This document shows, piece by piece, positions 1 to 8,666 of a DNA stretch of 64,000 nt. Made by a program: the position numbers and the translations under genes. The DNA lies in the NCBI RefSeq assembly GCF_021440085.1, contig NZ_JAKCPW010000009.1, positions 186,001 to 250,000 on the forward strand. Direction: 5' to 3'. Origin of the DNA: Dyadobacter sp. CY261. GTDB lineage: Bacteria; Bacteroidota; Bacteroidia; Cytophagales; Spirosomataceae. Below the pieces are notes generated by a model, which searched no databases, had not been told where the DNA came from, and worked only from the letters and a program-made list of their open reading frames with translations. How positions within the stretch are numbered: position 1 is the first letter of the stretch; the number at the start of each line of letters is the position of its first letter.

Positions 1-1719
1 GGTGCATTCACGCAGAAAGTCAACGCATGGTATGCGCGGTTTACAAAAGCCGGTGAACGTCAGTTCGAATTCCAGCCCTTAAAAGACATTTACCTGCATT
101 CCGACTTTGCCCAGGCGCAAAAGGTCCAGGCCAATGCAGGCACTATTTACATTTTTGCAGGTGTGGCGCTGCTACTGTTATTTATTGCTTGCGTCAACTT
201 TGTGAACCTGAGCACTGCTAAGGCATTTACGCGTGTGAAAGAGGCAGGAGTACGAAAAATCCTGAGCGGATCCCGGTCGCAACTGGTTATGCAGCTGCTA
301 ACTGAAACCTTGCTGCTTTTTGGTATCTCTGTGGGAATTGCGGCATTTGCCTATTACTTCACACTGCAATCCGTCGAAAGCTTTCTTGGCCATAAGCTGG
401 TATTGACCTTTACTTCCAATTTCCTCATGGCCGCCGCAGCTATTTTCATGTTTTCTCTGACCGCATTGCTGACAGGCCTTTATCCTGCCTGGATCATTTC
501 CGGTTTCAAACCGGCCAATACACTACGCGGCATTCTGAGCGCAACATGGGGTCAAAGCGGCCTTCGCAAGACATTGGTCGTTGCCCAGTTTTCCATTTCT
601 ATCATAGTACTGCTTGCAACCATTGTGGTATGGCAGCAACTCGATTTGATGGAACATAAGGAACTTGGCTATGACAAAAATAACCTGATCAGCATTGGAC
701 AAATTTCCTGGAATGGTAAAGCGGAGGCATTTAAAAATGAAATACAACGTCTACCGGGCGTCGTTCATAGTAGCCTGGCGCAATGGTTGCCTACCGAAGG
801 AGGCGGCTACATGCAACGTGAGGTTGAAGATCCAGCACACGCCAACCGGCGGATTCGCGTCTGGTACATTGCAGGAGATGTGGACCTACCCGAAACGATG
901 GGATTGAAGCTGGTAAAAGGCCGCATGTTCAGTAACCGCTTTGCGGATGCAATCAATGCAGATTCTTTGCAAAAAGAGGGTTTTGAAAAATTCGAAAATG
1001 CACAGATGAACCAGAATTCATTGATGACGGCCTCGGCAGCTAAAATACTGGGGATCAAACAATTAGACATCCCGGTTAAAAACGCGCATTCGGTACCGGT
1101 AGGCGTTGTCGGTGACTTCCATAACGAATCACTGTACGAAGCCATTAAACCTACGATACTTCTTGCCCAAAAGTCGTCTAATTACGGTGGCATGCTCATT
1201 CGTGTCCAACAAAACACCGAACCACAGGTAGCGGCAGGCATCCGCAATCTCTGGAAGCAGTTTTTCCCGGACAAACTGCTTGTAATCAACAATGTAGAAG
1301 ATCAGTTGTTAAAACAATACGAAGCCGAATCAAAACTCCACCAACTCTTCCTTTTTTTCAGCGGGCTTACAATGTTCCTTTCGGCCTTAGGTATTTTCGG
1401 ATTGGTGGTGCAGGCGGCGGAGCAGCGTGCGAAGGAAGTTGGCATCCGTAAAGTTCTGGGTGCTTCGGTGGCGGGTATCGTGGGTTTAATTTCAAAAGAT
1501 TTCGTCAAACTGGTGCTAATCTCCATCGTTGTGGCATCGCCGCTGGCGTGGTATGCCCTGCAAAAATGGCTTGAAACTTATCCTTACCGGACGCCTATCA
1601 ACTGGTGGGTGTTTGCAGTAACCGGCGCGGCGGTATTGCTAGTGACCATCGCTACGGTTAGTTTTCAGGCGATCCGCGCCGCCACGGCCGATCCGGTACG
1701 CAGCCTTAGGAACGAGTAG
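1..1719 (+). CDS. ABC transporter permease, MacB/FtsX family (5' partial)
   Basis: The reading frame is open from base 1, so the start lies outside the window and about 572 C-terminal residues are visible. Four hydrophobic segments appear early and mid-protein (around the first AGVALLLLFIACVNF segment, the LLTETLLLFGISVGI segment, the MAAAAIFMFSLTALLTGLYPAWI segment and VVAQFSISIIVLLATIVV), then a periplasmic MacB_PCD-like domain, then three more C-terminal membrane segments. The motifs NLSTA.AF.R..E.GVRK and EQRAKEVGIRKVLGA are the usual FtsX-domain signatures that precede membrane helices, so two FtsX domains are present, as in the roughly 800-residue Bacteroidota permeases of this family. 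Substrate unknown; such proteins usually act in cell-envelope export or stress. No ATPase gene is visible on this side of the window edge. Confidence 0.9.
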   Translation, partial: GAFTQKVNAWYARFTKAGERQFEFQPLKDIYLHSDFAQAQKVQANAGTIYIFAGVALLLLFIACVNFVNLSTAKAFTRVKEAGVRKILSGSRSQLVMQLLTETLLLFGISVGIAAFAYYFTLQSVESFLGHKLVLTFTSNFLMAAAAIFMFSLTALLTGLYPAWIISGFKPANTLRGILSATWGQSGLRKTLVVAQFSISIIVLLATIVVWQQLDLMEHKELGYDKNNLISIGQISWNGKAEAFKNEIQRLPGVVHSSLAQWLPTEGGGYMQREVEDPAHANRRIRVWYIAGDVDLPETMGLKLVKGRMFSNRFADAINADSLQKEGFEKFENAQMNQNSLMTASAAKILGIKQLDIPVKNAHSVPVGVVGDFHNESLYEAIKPTILLAQKSSNYGGMLIRVQQNTEPQVAAGIRNLWKQFFPDKLLVINNVEDQLLKQYEAESKLHQLFLFFSGLTMFLSALGIFGLVVQAAEQRAKEVGIRKVLGASVAGIVGLISKDFVKLVLISIVVASPLAWYALQKWLETYPYRTPINWWVFAVTGAAVLLVTIATVSFQAIRAATADPVRSLRNE

Positions 1720-1725
1720 CAGTTA

Positions 1726-1769
1726 GGGAATTAAAGTACAGCGATGGCACTTTAATTCCCCATCTTTTT
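1726..1769 (+). terminator. Terminator after the FtsX-like permease
   Basis: A perfect 12-bp inverted repeat (GGGAATTAAAGT at 1726-1737 and its complement at 1749-1760) is followed by a T-rich stretch. It starts 7 nt after the permease stop codon. Confidence 0.65.
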
Positions 1770-1851
1770 GAACCATACTTGCAGAACATGGCCATTTTCG
1801 GTTAGCATGACAATTGTATAAATCCTGTCAGCACTAAAACCACCGTTCATA

Positions 1852-3048
1852 ATGCAAATGTTGTCAGGTCTGGGCAAGGCCCGGTATATTCCCCTCCTCG
1901 TTCTATTTACACTTGCCATCATGCAATCCTGCCGGAAAAATCCGAAGGAAATGACCAATGAGCAACTGGCCGAGGCCATTAGCAATAAGAAAACCTACGA
2001 GGAACTCCTCACCAGCGCTGGCGATGCAGGGGTCGATATCAAAAAATTTGAAGCGAAGGACGGAAAAGCGCCCGTCTTTGCCCTGTTGGAGGAACTTGCG
2101 TTCGGACATAAACCCAACATCCGTTTTACCCAAAAGCAAATAAAAGTCGACACCAGCCTGATCCGCGATGCGGCAGAAGATTTGGTAAAAGGGCAACCGG
2201 TGGATAAGGTGTTGGAAAAACTGGAACCGGTCTTCCCGGTTTACCACAATCTGAAAATCCATTATGACCGGCTTTTAAAAGAGCAAAAGAAGGATAGCGC
2301 CGCTTACGTAGCCCAGACCCTGAATGCCTATCGCTGGATTCATCGGCAGGTTCAGGGGGCTCCACGCTTTGTAGTAGTCAATATTCGCGGCGCTTACCTT
2401 ACCGCCATGGATTCGGCGGGCCAAAATGTGCTTACCATGCGCACCGTGGTAGGAAAGCGTGACACGCCTACGCCAACGATTGACACCTATGCGACGAGCA
2501 TTGTGACGCATCCTTACTGGAATGTCCCAAAAAGCATCGCGATCAAAGAAATCTTTCCCAAAGCAGCCGCAAACCAGGAATATCTCGCTAAAAACCGAAT
2601 TCAGGTAATCGGGAAAGATGGTCAGGCGATCGACCCTTCCGAACTGGAATGGGGTGAGCTCACAGCCGAAAAGTTTCCCTACCGCTTCCGTCAGGAAACC
2701 GGCGAAGATAATTCGTTGGGTTTATTAAAGGTGGAGATTAAGAATCCACTGGCCATTTACCTGCACGACACGAATGCCCGGTATTTGTTTACCAGTAACC
2801 AGCGCTGGCGCAGCCACGGATGTGTACGTGTGCAAAGGCCGACGGACCTGGCTAATTATATGGCGGGAACCAAACTACTCGACAGCGATTTCATGACCGA
2901 GCCGGATACCGTATCCCATCCGCCGAAATGGCACAAACTCAAAGTGAGGGTACCGGTTTTTCTGCTCTATCTTCCAGCAGATTGTACGCCGAAAGGCGAT
3001 CTGATGTACTTCCCGGATGTTTACAAACGGGAGACGCCCAACGTCTGA
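1852..3048 (+). CDS. L,D-transpeptidase (YkuD family) lipoprotein
   Basis: 398 residues. The N-terminus has a hydrophobic stretch ending in IMQSC, a plausible lipobox, so the protein is probably a periplasm-facing lipoprotein. Residues about 175-360 hold an L,D-transpeptidase catalytic domain: the characteristic SHGCVRVQRP motif with catalytic Cys lies near residue 325, and an upstream HDT (LHDTNARYLF) gives the conserved His. The region between the signal and the catalytic domain resembles the N-terminal part of YcbB-type enzymes. Members form 3-3 cross-links in peptidoglycan or attach proteins to it. Two ATG codons lie 6 nt apart at the start, and the first is used here. The 3' end overlaps by 28 nt the 3' end of the next gene, which runs in the opposite direction and is also an L,D-transpeptidase of a different family. 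Confidence 0.88.
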   Translation: MQMLSGLGKARYIPLLVLFTLAIMQSCRKNPKEMTNEQLAEAISNKKTYEELLTSAGDAGVDIKKFEAKDGKAPVFALLEELAFGHKPNIRFTQKQIKVDTSLIRDAAEDLVKGQPVDKVLEKLEPVFPVYHNLKIHYDRLLKEQKKDSAAYVAQTLNAYRWIHRQVQGAPRFVVVNIRGAYLTAMDSAGQNVLTMRTVVGKRDTPTPTIDTYATSIVTHPYWNVPKSIAIKEIFPKAAANQEYLAKNRIQVIGKDGQAIDPSELEWGELTAEKFPYRFRQETGEDNSLGLLKVEIKNPLAIYLHDTNARYLFTSNQRWRSHGCVRVQRPTDLANYMAGTKLLDSDFMTEPDTVSHPPKWHKLKVRVPVFLLYLPADCTPKGDLMYFPDVYKRETPNV

Positions 3049-3788
3049 ACGTCGGATAATACATCAATTCCGGTTAATAGTGACGATGCTTTAATATAAT
3101 GCTGATCGCCGGAATAGATAAAAAGTCCGGCCCCATTGTATAACAAATTGATCAGTTTTTTGGAATCGGCGATTGAAACGGCCGGGCAACCGAGGCTGCG
3201 ACCAAGCCTGCCGGTGTTCTTGATGAATGCTTCACTCACGTAATCGGCACCATGCATGACGATGGCACGTTCCAATGCACGGTCGTTAATCCCTTTTTCA
3301 AGTCCTTCCAGTTTGAGCGAAAGACCGTGTTTGCCCTGGTATGTCCCCAATGTTTTGTAAAAACCTAAACTGGACTGATACGAGGAATTGGCATTGGAAA
3401 AACGCTCGGCAAACTCATTCCCGGAATTGCGTCCATGCGCGACATAAGTATTAAAAAGGACTTTCTTTTTGAGGAAATCAATCACATACAGCCTCTTGTT
3501 GCGCGATGATTGCGTGAAATCGGCAATCGCCATGATCGGGTTCGATAGTTTTACTTTGTGAAAACCAAACCATGCACAGTAGAATGCCCGTTCAGACAAA
3601 CCCTGCTTTTTCAAGCCAAGCGAATCATATAGCGAAATCCATTCGGGCATTGTGACAACCGAATCTTTCTTTATGATTGCAAATCGGGAGGAACTTGAAG
3701 AATCTGAGAATGAATGGATCTTTTGACCAACCAGGGAAATGCCTAATGCCATCATTACCGCCGCCAAAACCACTTGCACCTTTGTCAT
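3021..3788 (-). CDS. Murein L,D-transpeptidase catalytic domain family protein (YkuD_2)
   Basis: 255 residues with an N-terminal hydrophobic signal/anchor (VQVVLAAVMMALGISLVG). The catalytic part has the pattern of the YkuD_2/PF13645 family: a central YVAHGRNSG, an IVMHGADYVSE segment with the conserved His, and GRSLGCPAVS with the catalytic Cys. It is secreted or membrane-anchored and acts on peptidoglycan by family analogy. It is convergent with and overlaps the 3' end of the YkuD-family lipoprotein gene by 28 nt, so the two coding regions share antisense sequence. The overlap lies in C-terminal tails outside both catalytic motifs. Confidence 0.85.
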   Translation of the reverse strand: MTKVQVVLAAVMMALGISLVGQKIHSFSDSSSSSRFAIIKKDSVVTMPEWISLYDSLGLKKQGLSERAFYCAWFGFHKVKLSNPIMAIADFTQSSRNKRLYVIDFLKKKVLFNTYVAHGRNSGNEFAERFSNANSSYQSSLGFYKTLGTYQGKHGLSLKLEGLEKGINDRALERAIVMHGADYVSEAFIKNTGRLGRSLGCPAVSIADSKKLINLLYNGAGLFIYSGDQHYIKASSLLTGIDVLSDVQTLGVSRL

Positions 3789-3871
3789 TTTTAATTGTTT
3801 TGTTGAGTAATCTGTTCAAATCCAATTAAGAAGAGGTTGTCTGAAAGACTCCAAGTTAACAGCCCTGAAAA

Positions 3872-3907
3872 TGTAAATGGTTCCGAAAAATTTCAGAACC
3901 ATTTACA
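3872..3907 (-). terminator. Hairpin terminator downstream of tyrA
   Basis: A 12-bp perfect inverted repeat (TGTAAATGGTTC at 3872-3883 and its complement at 3896-3907) extends inward with one mismatch to a stem of about 17 bp. On the minus strand it lies 60 nt after the tyrA stop and is followed by a T-rich stretch, consistent with termination of the aminotransferase-tyrA unit. Confidence 0.5.
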
Positions 3908-3967
3908 AGAGACTAATAATCAGTTAATTATAAGCAAAATTTACTGCCAACAACTGACTACACCTGA

Positions 3968-4825
3968 CTATTTCTTTTCAATCCCCGCTAAAACCCGCCC
4001 TATATCATTGGCCCGCGCCATATAACTGAGGCTCGCATCCATATCCCGGCCGTCGATCGCTTCTTTAAACTTTTTAAGCAACTCGATGTAATCGCCCAGC
4101 GCTTTGGAAACGTTCTTCTTGTTTTGGTCAAAAATAGGCGCCCACATCTGCGGGGAACTCTTCGCCAAACGAACTGTGGAAGAAAAACCGGTGCTCGCCA
4201 TATCGAAGATCGCGCGCTCGTCGCGTTCTTTGTCCAGTACCGTCATACCCAATGCAAAAGAGCTGATATGGCTCAAATGTGAAACGTATGCCAAATGCAG
4301 GTCGTGCTCGACGGGGTTCATGTAATGGATTTTCATACCCGCATCACGCAGGAAGGTTTCAACGAGTCCCGAAGAATCAGGATTGCTTTTTTCCTTGTCG
4401 CAGATGATCACGTTCTTATCTATCAAAAGCTCCCTGAATGCAGCCCCCGGGCCCGAGTTCTCGGTACCAGCCATCGGATGTGCGGCCACGAACTGGCCGC
4501 GATTCGGGTGTTGATCTACCAACTTGCAGATCAACTCTTTCGTCGAACCCAAATCCATGATCGTCCGACCGTCTGGCAAGTGATCGAGCATATAGGGCAG
4601 CAACTTGATAATGGCGTCCACGGGTGTGGCAAGCACATTCAGCTCCGACACTTGCAATGCCTCGTCGAGCGTCAGGATCTCGTCCACGATCCCTTTTGCC
4701 AAAGCTATTTTCTGATTGACCGCCGAGTTGTCCACCCCCACGAATTTCACGTGCGGGTATTTCTCGCGCAGTCCCAGGGCAAACGACCCGCCCAGCAGGC
4801 CGACCCCTATGATACTGATTATCAT
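3968..4825 (-). CDS. tyrA: Prephenate dehydrogenase
   Basis: About 285 residues starting at ATG 4825; an in-frame TTG 21 nt upstream is possible but less likely. The N-terminal Rossmann fold has the NAD(P)-binding GVGLLGGSFALGL motif. The family signature AAHPMAGTENSGPGAA with the catalytic-site His follows, then a C-terminal helical dimerisation domain (HLAYVSHLSHISSFAL). It converts prephenate to 4-hydroxyphenylpyruvate in tyrosine synthesis, in the cytoplasm. No chorismate-mutase or ACT domain is visible, so it is a stand-alone TyrA. It lies 27 nt downstream of an aminotransferase in the same direction, an arrangement known from Bacteroidota aromatic amino acid operons. Confidence 0.93.
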   Translation of the reverse strand: MIISIIGVGLLGGSFALGLREKYPHVKFVGVDNSAVNQKIALAKGIVDEILTLDEALQVSELNVLATPVDAIIKLLPYMLDHLPDGRTIMDLGSTKELICKLVDQHPNRGQFVAAHPMAGTENSGPGAAFRELLIDKNVIICDKEKSNPDSSGLVETFLRDAGMKIHYMNPVEHDLHLAYVSHLSHISSFALGMTVLDKERDERAIFDMASTGFSSTVRLAKSSPQMWAPIFDQNKKNVSKALGDYIELLKKFKEAIDGRDMDASLSYMARANDIGRVLAGIEKK

Positions 4826-4852
4826 TATTTTAAATTTAAATATCAACCACTA

Positions 4853-6010
4853 TTACCCCTTGATCCGCGCCACAGCTTCCCAAATCCTTTCTTTGGGCAT
4901 ACATAACGACAAACGGATATAACGCTGGCCTTTGGGACCAAAAATGAAGCCGGGAGCTATGAATACATGCTTTTCAACCAGCAGATTATTTACCAGCGCT
5001 TCCGCCGACTCCGTGGAATCGGGCAGCTTGCCCCAGAGGAACATGCCTTCCTGCTTATTATCCCAGGTACATCCCAAAGCCTTCAACAATGCCTCCGACG
5101 CATCCAAACGGCCCTGATACACTGCATTGCGCTCCGCATGCCATTCCGGTGAATTGCTCAAAGCCGCTACCGCAGCCTCCTGCATTGCCCAGAACATGCC
5201 CGAATCGACATTACTTTTGATCGTAAGCACCGCGCTGACGTACTCCTTCGCGCCCGAAAGCCATCCCAACCGCCAGCCAGCCATATTATGCGACTTGCTC
5301 ATCGAGTTCAGCTCAATCGCCACTTCCTTGGCCCCTTCCACAGAAAGCAGGCTAATCGGCGCTTTTTTGTTTAAAACCAGGCTATATGGATTGTCGTGAC
5401 AAAGCAATATCCGGTGCTTTTTCGCGAACGCGACCGCCTCTTCGAACAACTCCTGTGTAGCAGGAGCGCCCGTAGGCATATGGGGATAATTGAGCCACAT
5501 GATCTTCGTTTTCGGCGTTACAAGGTTTTCCATGGCATTCCAGTCTGGTTGCCAGCCGTGGTCCTCGCGCAGTGGATATTCTTTCACTACCGCGCCCACC
5601 ATCTGGCTCACTGCGCGATAGGCCGGGTAACCCAGCTCGGGCACCAGCACCTCGTCGCCCGGATCGAGGAACGTCAGCGATATATGGGTAATGCCCTCTT
5701 TGGAACCCATGAGCGGCAATATTTCGGTATTCGGATCGAGTGTGACGCCATAGGTACGATAATAAAAGCCTGCAACTGATTTTCTGAAAGCGGGAGTGCC
5801 TGTATAAGGCTGATAACCGTGTGCCTGCGGCTGATAGGCAGCGGTTGTCAATGCTTCCAGTGTTTCTACTGAGGGCATCATATCCGGGTTTCCGATCCCA
5901 AGATTGATGACATCATGCCCTTCGGCAATCAGTTTGCGCACTTCGGCCAGCTTCACGGAAAAATAGTATTCCGATGTCTGCCTGGTGCGCTGTGCAGTTT
6001 CAATGATCAT
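4853..6010 (-). CDS. PLP-dependent aminotransferase, class I/II (probable aromatic or LL-DAP-like)
   Basis: 385 residues, the usual length of a fold-type I aminotransferase. Seen are the N-terminal NLGIGNPDM segment, the phosphate-binding region GSKEGITH, the substrate loop NYPHMPTGAPAT, HDNPYSLV with the PLP-contacting Asp and Tyr, and the Schiff-base lysine motif SMSKSHNMAGWRLGW. The protein resembles the LL-diaminopimelate/aspartate aminotransferase branch. Its position immediately upstream of tyrA suggests it transaminates 4-hydroxyphenylpyruvate/phenylpyruvate, but the substrate is inferred from context only. It is divergent from modA across a 163-nt gap in which no clear promoter box was found. 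Confidence 0.88.
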   Translation of the reverse strand: MIIETAQRTRQTSEYYFSVKLAEVRKLIAEGHDVINLGIGNPDMMPSVETLEALTTAAYQPQAHGYQPYTGTPAFRKSVAGFYYRTYGVTLDPNTEILPLMGSKEGITHISLTFLDPGDEVLVPELGYPAYRAVSQMVGAVVKEYPLREDHGWQPDWNAMENLVTPKTKIMWLNYPHMPTGAPATQELFEEAVAFAKKHRILLCHDNPYSLVLNKKAPISLLSVEGAKEVAIELNSMSKSHNMAGWRLGWLSGAKEYVSAVLTIKSNVDSGMFWAMQEAAVAALSNSPEWHAERNAVYQGRLDASEALLKALGCTWDNKQEGMFLWGKLPDSTESAEALVNNLLVEKHVFIAPGFIFGPKGQRYIRLSLCMPKERIWEAVARIKG

Positions 6011-6173
6011 TATGATGATTATATTGTGCTTTTAGCCCTTGGCTATCAGCGGTTAAAACGTCCGTCCGGAACAGCCCGGCGAAACGGGGCGCAATTTACG
6101 ACAAAATCCCGACGGGGCGCGCTGCGAAGGCTGCAACCGGTTATTATTGCAAAACAATATTTTAAATTGCGGC

Positions 6174-6926
6174 ATGAACAAACTACGTATTCTCGCCCTT
6201 TTCGCTACACTCCTTGCCGGCTGTTCCAAACCGACGGAAAAAATCATCGTCGCTACCGCCGCCAATGTGCAATATGTGATGAAAGAAATCCAGCAGGAAT
6301 TTGAAAAGGAGTCTGGTAAAAAGATCGAGATCGTAGTAGCCTCGTCGGGCAAGCTCACAACCCAGATCCGCGAAGGCGCTCCGTTCGACGTATTTGTTTC
6401 CGCTGACACCAAATACCCCAACGAGATATTCAAAAACGGCGGTTCTGATCTCAAACCCGAAGTTTACGCCACCGGCACATTGGTACTCTGGGCCAAAGAC
6501 ATCCCCGAAACCGATCTCAAACCCGAAGTCCTCACGACCGACAAAGTCAAAAAGATAGCCATCCCTAATCCTAAAATAGCACCGTACGGCGAAGCGGCGG
6601 TCCAGGCATTACAAACATTGAAACTCTACGGGCAAACGGAAAGGAAGCTCGTCTACGGCGAAAGCATCGCCCAAACCGCCCAATACATCACCACCGGCTC
6701 GGCGGAGGCTGGTTTCAATGCATTATCTATTGTATTGTCACCTGAAATGAAGGGCAAAGGACATTACACCATCGTAGATTCAACACTATACAAACCCATT
6801 CAGCAAGCTGCAATTTTACTAAAACACAGTAAAGCCTCCCCGAAAAAAGAATCCAGCGAGGCGTTTTATAAATTCCTGTATTCGCCGAAAGCGAAAGCGA
6901 TTTTCAAGAAATATGGATATAAATGA
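6174..6926 (+). CDS. modA: Molybdate ABC transporter substrate-binding protein
   Basis: 250 residues from ATG 6174. The signal peptide ends in LLAGC, a good lipobox, so the binding protein is a lipoprotein facing the periplasm. The mature part shows the ModA pattern: VATAANVQYVMKEI near the start, the VASSGKLTTQIREGAPFDVFVSA segment that lines the oxyanion pocket, and YGESIAQTAQYITTGSAEAGF later. It delivers molybdate or tungstate to ModB/ModC. An upstream TTG in frame is rejected because it would place nine residues ahead of the signal peptide. It is the first gene of modABC, and its TGA overlaps the modB start codon (ATGA). Confidence 0.93.
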   Translation: MNKLRILALFATLLAGCSKPTEKIIVATAANVQYVMKEIQQEFEKESGKKIEIVVASSGKLTTQIREGAPFDVFVSADTKYPNEIFKNGGSDLKPEVYATGTLVLWAKDIPETDLKPEVLTTDKVKKIAIPNPKIAPYGEAAVQALQTLKLYGQTERKLVYGESIAQTAQYITTGSAEAGFNALSIVLSPEMKGKGHYTIVDSTLYKPIQQAAILLKHSKASPKKESSEAFYKFLYSPKAKAIFKKYGYK

Positions 6927-7600
6927 TTGACACCCAGCCAATCCTCCTGACGCTAAAACTGGCCAGTATCACTTCGGTGCTGCTCCTTGTGATTGCTTTG
7001 CCAATCGCGTACTGGCTGGTATTCGGGAAGTTTAAAGGGCGTGGCGTGGTAGAGGCGCTGATCGGGATGCCGCTGGTGTTACCGCCTTCTGTAATAGGCT
7101 TTTATTTGCTGTTGGCATTCAGCCCGTCGCATTGGTTTGGGGCTTGGATTGAGGGATGGTTGGGTTTGAGGCTGGTATTTTCGTTTCAGGGATTAGTTAT
7201 TGCTTCGATTTTATACAGCTTACCTTTCATGGTTTACCCCATCCGCGCAGGCCTTCAATCGCTGCCGGTCTCGTTGCGGGAAGCCTCTTACACGCTTGGC
7301 AAAAGCGAATGGCAGACATTTGTGCAAGTGCTCTTGCCCAATTGCAAACCCGCCATACTCACAGCGTTCGTGCTCACATTCGCACATACCGTCGGGGAGT
7401 TTGGCGTGGTGCTGATGATCGGCGGGAACATTCCGGGCGTCACCAAAGTAGCGTCCGTGGCCATTTATAATGAGGTGGAGGCATTGAATTACCCCGCAGC
7501 CAACGAATACGCGATGGTGCTTTTTGCGATCACTTTCATTATTTTACTGCTGGTTTATTCTATCAACAATCGCCTGCTCCGTGTCCAACAACCTGCTTGA
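6923..7600 (+). CDS. modB: Molybdate ABC transporter permease
   Basis: 225 residues, normal for ModB, with five predicted membrane segments. The EAA-like loop that contacts the ATPase is visible as LREASYTLGKSEWQTF, and the FVLTFAHTVGEFGVVLMIGG motif is typical of ModB/CysT permeases. It forms the inner-membrane channel. It starts inside the modA stop codon and ends inside the start of modC, so the three genes are translationally coupled. Confidence 0.94.
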   Translation: MIDTQPILLTLKLASITSVLLLVIALPIAYWLVFGKFKGRGVVEALIGMPLVLPPSVIGFYLLLAFSPSHWFGAWIEGWLGLRLVFSFQGLVIASILYSLPFMVYPIRAGLQSLPVSLREASYTLGKSEWQTFVQVLLPNCKPAILTAFVLTFAHTVGEFGVVLMIGGNIPGVTKVASVAIYNEVEALNYPAANEYAMVLFAITFIILLLVYSINNRLLRVQQPA

Positions 7601-8477
7601 CGTCCATATCCGGCATACCTTGCACACCGCGCACGGCATCCTGCCTATGGAAGTCGATTTCTCGCTTGCACGAGGCAGTATCATGGCGTTGACCGGCCCC
7701 TCGGGTGCCGGGAAGACTACATTACTCCGACTTATCGCAGGGCTGATCCATCCTGAGAACGGCCGCATTGCTTTTGAAGGGGACATTTGGCTGGATACCG
7801 CGTCCCGCGTGTATACTCCTCCGCAAATACGGCATATCGGGTTTGTTTTTCAGGATTATGCCTTATTCCCGCACATGACGGTGCGGAAAAACTTGCTCTT
7901 TGCACTTTCTGAAAATCAGTCGACCCAGATCGTGGATGCATTGCTGGAAGCGACCGGCCTGACCCAACTCGCCGACCGGAAACCGGCCCAGCTCTCGGGC
8001 GGGCAGCAACAGCGCGTGGCACTCGCACGGGCACTCGTGCGCAGGCCGGAATTGCTTCTAATGGACGAGCCCTTCGCGGCGCTCGATCCCGAAATGCGTT
8101 ACCAGTTGCAGGATTTACTGCTCAAACTACACCGCGATCACAACTTTACCGTTATCCTCGTCACGCACGATATGGGCGAAATCTTCCGCCTCGCCGACCG
8201 CGTGGCGATCATGGAAACAGGCAAAATGACCCGTTTCGGCATGCCTTCGGAAGTTTATCTCAATGAAACAAGGCAGGAAGGTTTGCTCATCTACGGCGAA
8301 GTACTGACCTGCAAAAGGCAAGGCGAAACGCTAACGGTACACGCGTGGATCGACGGCAAAATCCGGCAGCTCAACGTTCCAGCGCATTTTGAAACACAAA
8401 TGCAGCCAGGAGTGACGTTTACACTGCGATATGATGCTGCGAGTCTCGATGTTTGGACCGCCGACAATAGACCATAG
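7581..8477 (+). CDS. modC: Molybdate ABC transporter ATP-binding protein
   Basis: 298 residues from GTG 7581, which overlaps modB by 20 nt; earlier in-frame starts would translate modB sequence in another frame. Walker A is GPSGAGKTT, the signature is LSGGQQQRVALARAL, Walker B is LLLMDEPFAALD and the switch His is in VTHD. The segment after the nucleotide-binding domain is only about 65 residues, shorter than the molybdate-binding TOBE region of E. coli ModC, so regulatory binding of oxyanion may be reduced or absent (inference). The last codons and the TAG stop lie inside a heptamer repeat array (8463-8555), so the C-terminal residues DNRP are repeat-encoded. Confidence 0.92.
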   Translation: MSNNLLDVHIRHTLHTAHGILPMEVDFSLARGSIMALTGPSGAGKTTLLRLIAGLIHPENGRIAFEGDIWLDTASRVYTPPQIRHIGFVFQDYALFPHMTVRKNLLFALSENQSTQIVDALLEATGLTQLADRKPAQLSGGQQQRVALARALVRRPELLLMDEPFAALDPEMRYQLQDLLLKLHRDHNFTVILVTHDMGEIFRLADRVAIMETGKMTRFGMPSEVYLNETRQEGLLIYGEVLTCKRQGETLTVHAWIDGKIRQLNVPAHFETQMQPGVTFTLRYDAASLDVWTADNRP

Positions 8478-8607
8478 ACGATAGACCATAGACCATGAAA
8501 GTATATCAAAAACCATTGTCCATTGTCCATGGTCCATGGTCTATTGTCCATGGTCAGGGCCGCAGGCCCGCAAACTATCGGCGGTCGGCGGTCGGCCGGC
8601 GGCGGTC
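8463..8607. repeat. Heptamer inverted array, site A (GACNRYN units)
   Basis: Five tandem 7-nt units starting with GAC (8463-8497; units such as GACAATA, GACCATA, GACGATA) are followed by a 16-nt spacer and six units of the opposite orientation ending in GTC (8514-8555; such as CATTGTC, CATGGTC, TATTGTC). After a 24-nt gap holding a GGGCC/GGCCC mini-hairpin come four more inverted units of a GC-rich subtype (8580-8607; GGCGGTC type). The left array overlaps the end of modC and the rest lies upstream of the SGNH hydrolase gene. The two arms can pair into a long hairpin. One unit (GGCCGGC, 8594-8600) departs from the consensus. Confidence 0.9.
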
Positions 8608-8666
8608 AAAAAGGGTATTTCCACCATCCACCTGTCTTTTTCCAAAAATCATATTCAACACTCAAC

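Noticed and set aside
4295..4906. 203-codon open frame on the + strand opposite tyrA
   Set aside because: It lies antisense to a well-defined prephenate dehydrogenase gene, has no domain pattern and is rich in Arg/His as expected of a shadow frame.
6011..6173. Molybdenum-cofactor riboswitch upstream of modA
   Set aside because: The gap shows no conserved riboswitch core that I can recognise and is mostly a GC-rich leader.
8463..8607. Heptamer array as a CRISPR or a minisatellite of no order
   Set aside because: No spacers are interleaved between the 7-nt units, and the inverted two-arm layout recurs at three further sites.
8523..8666. Upstream extension of the SGNH hydrolase through the heptamer array
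   Set aside because: The extension would translate repeat DNA and place the signal peptide internally; ATG 8667 directly before the signal is better.
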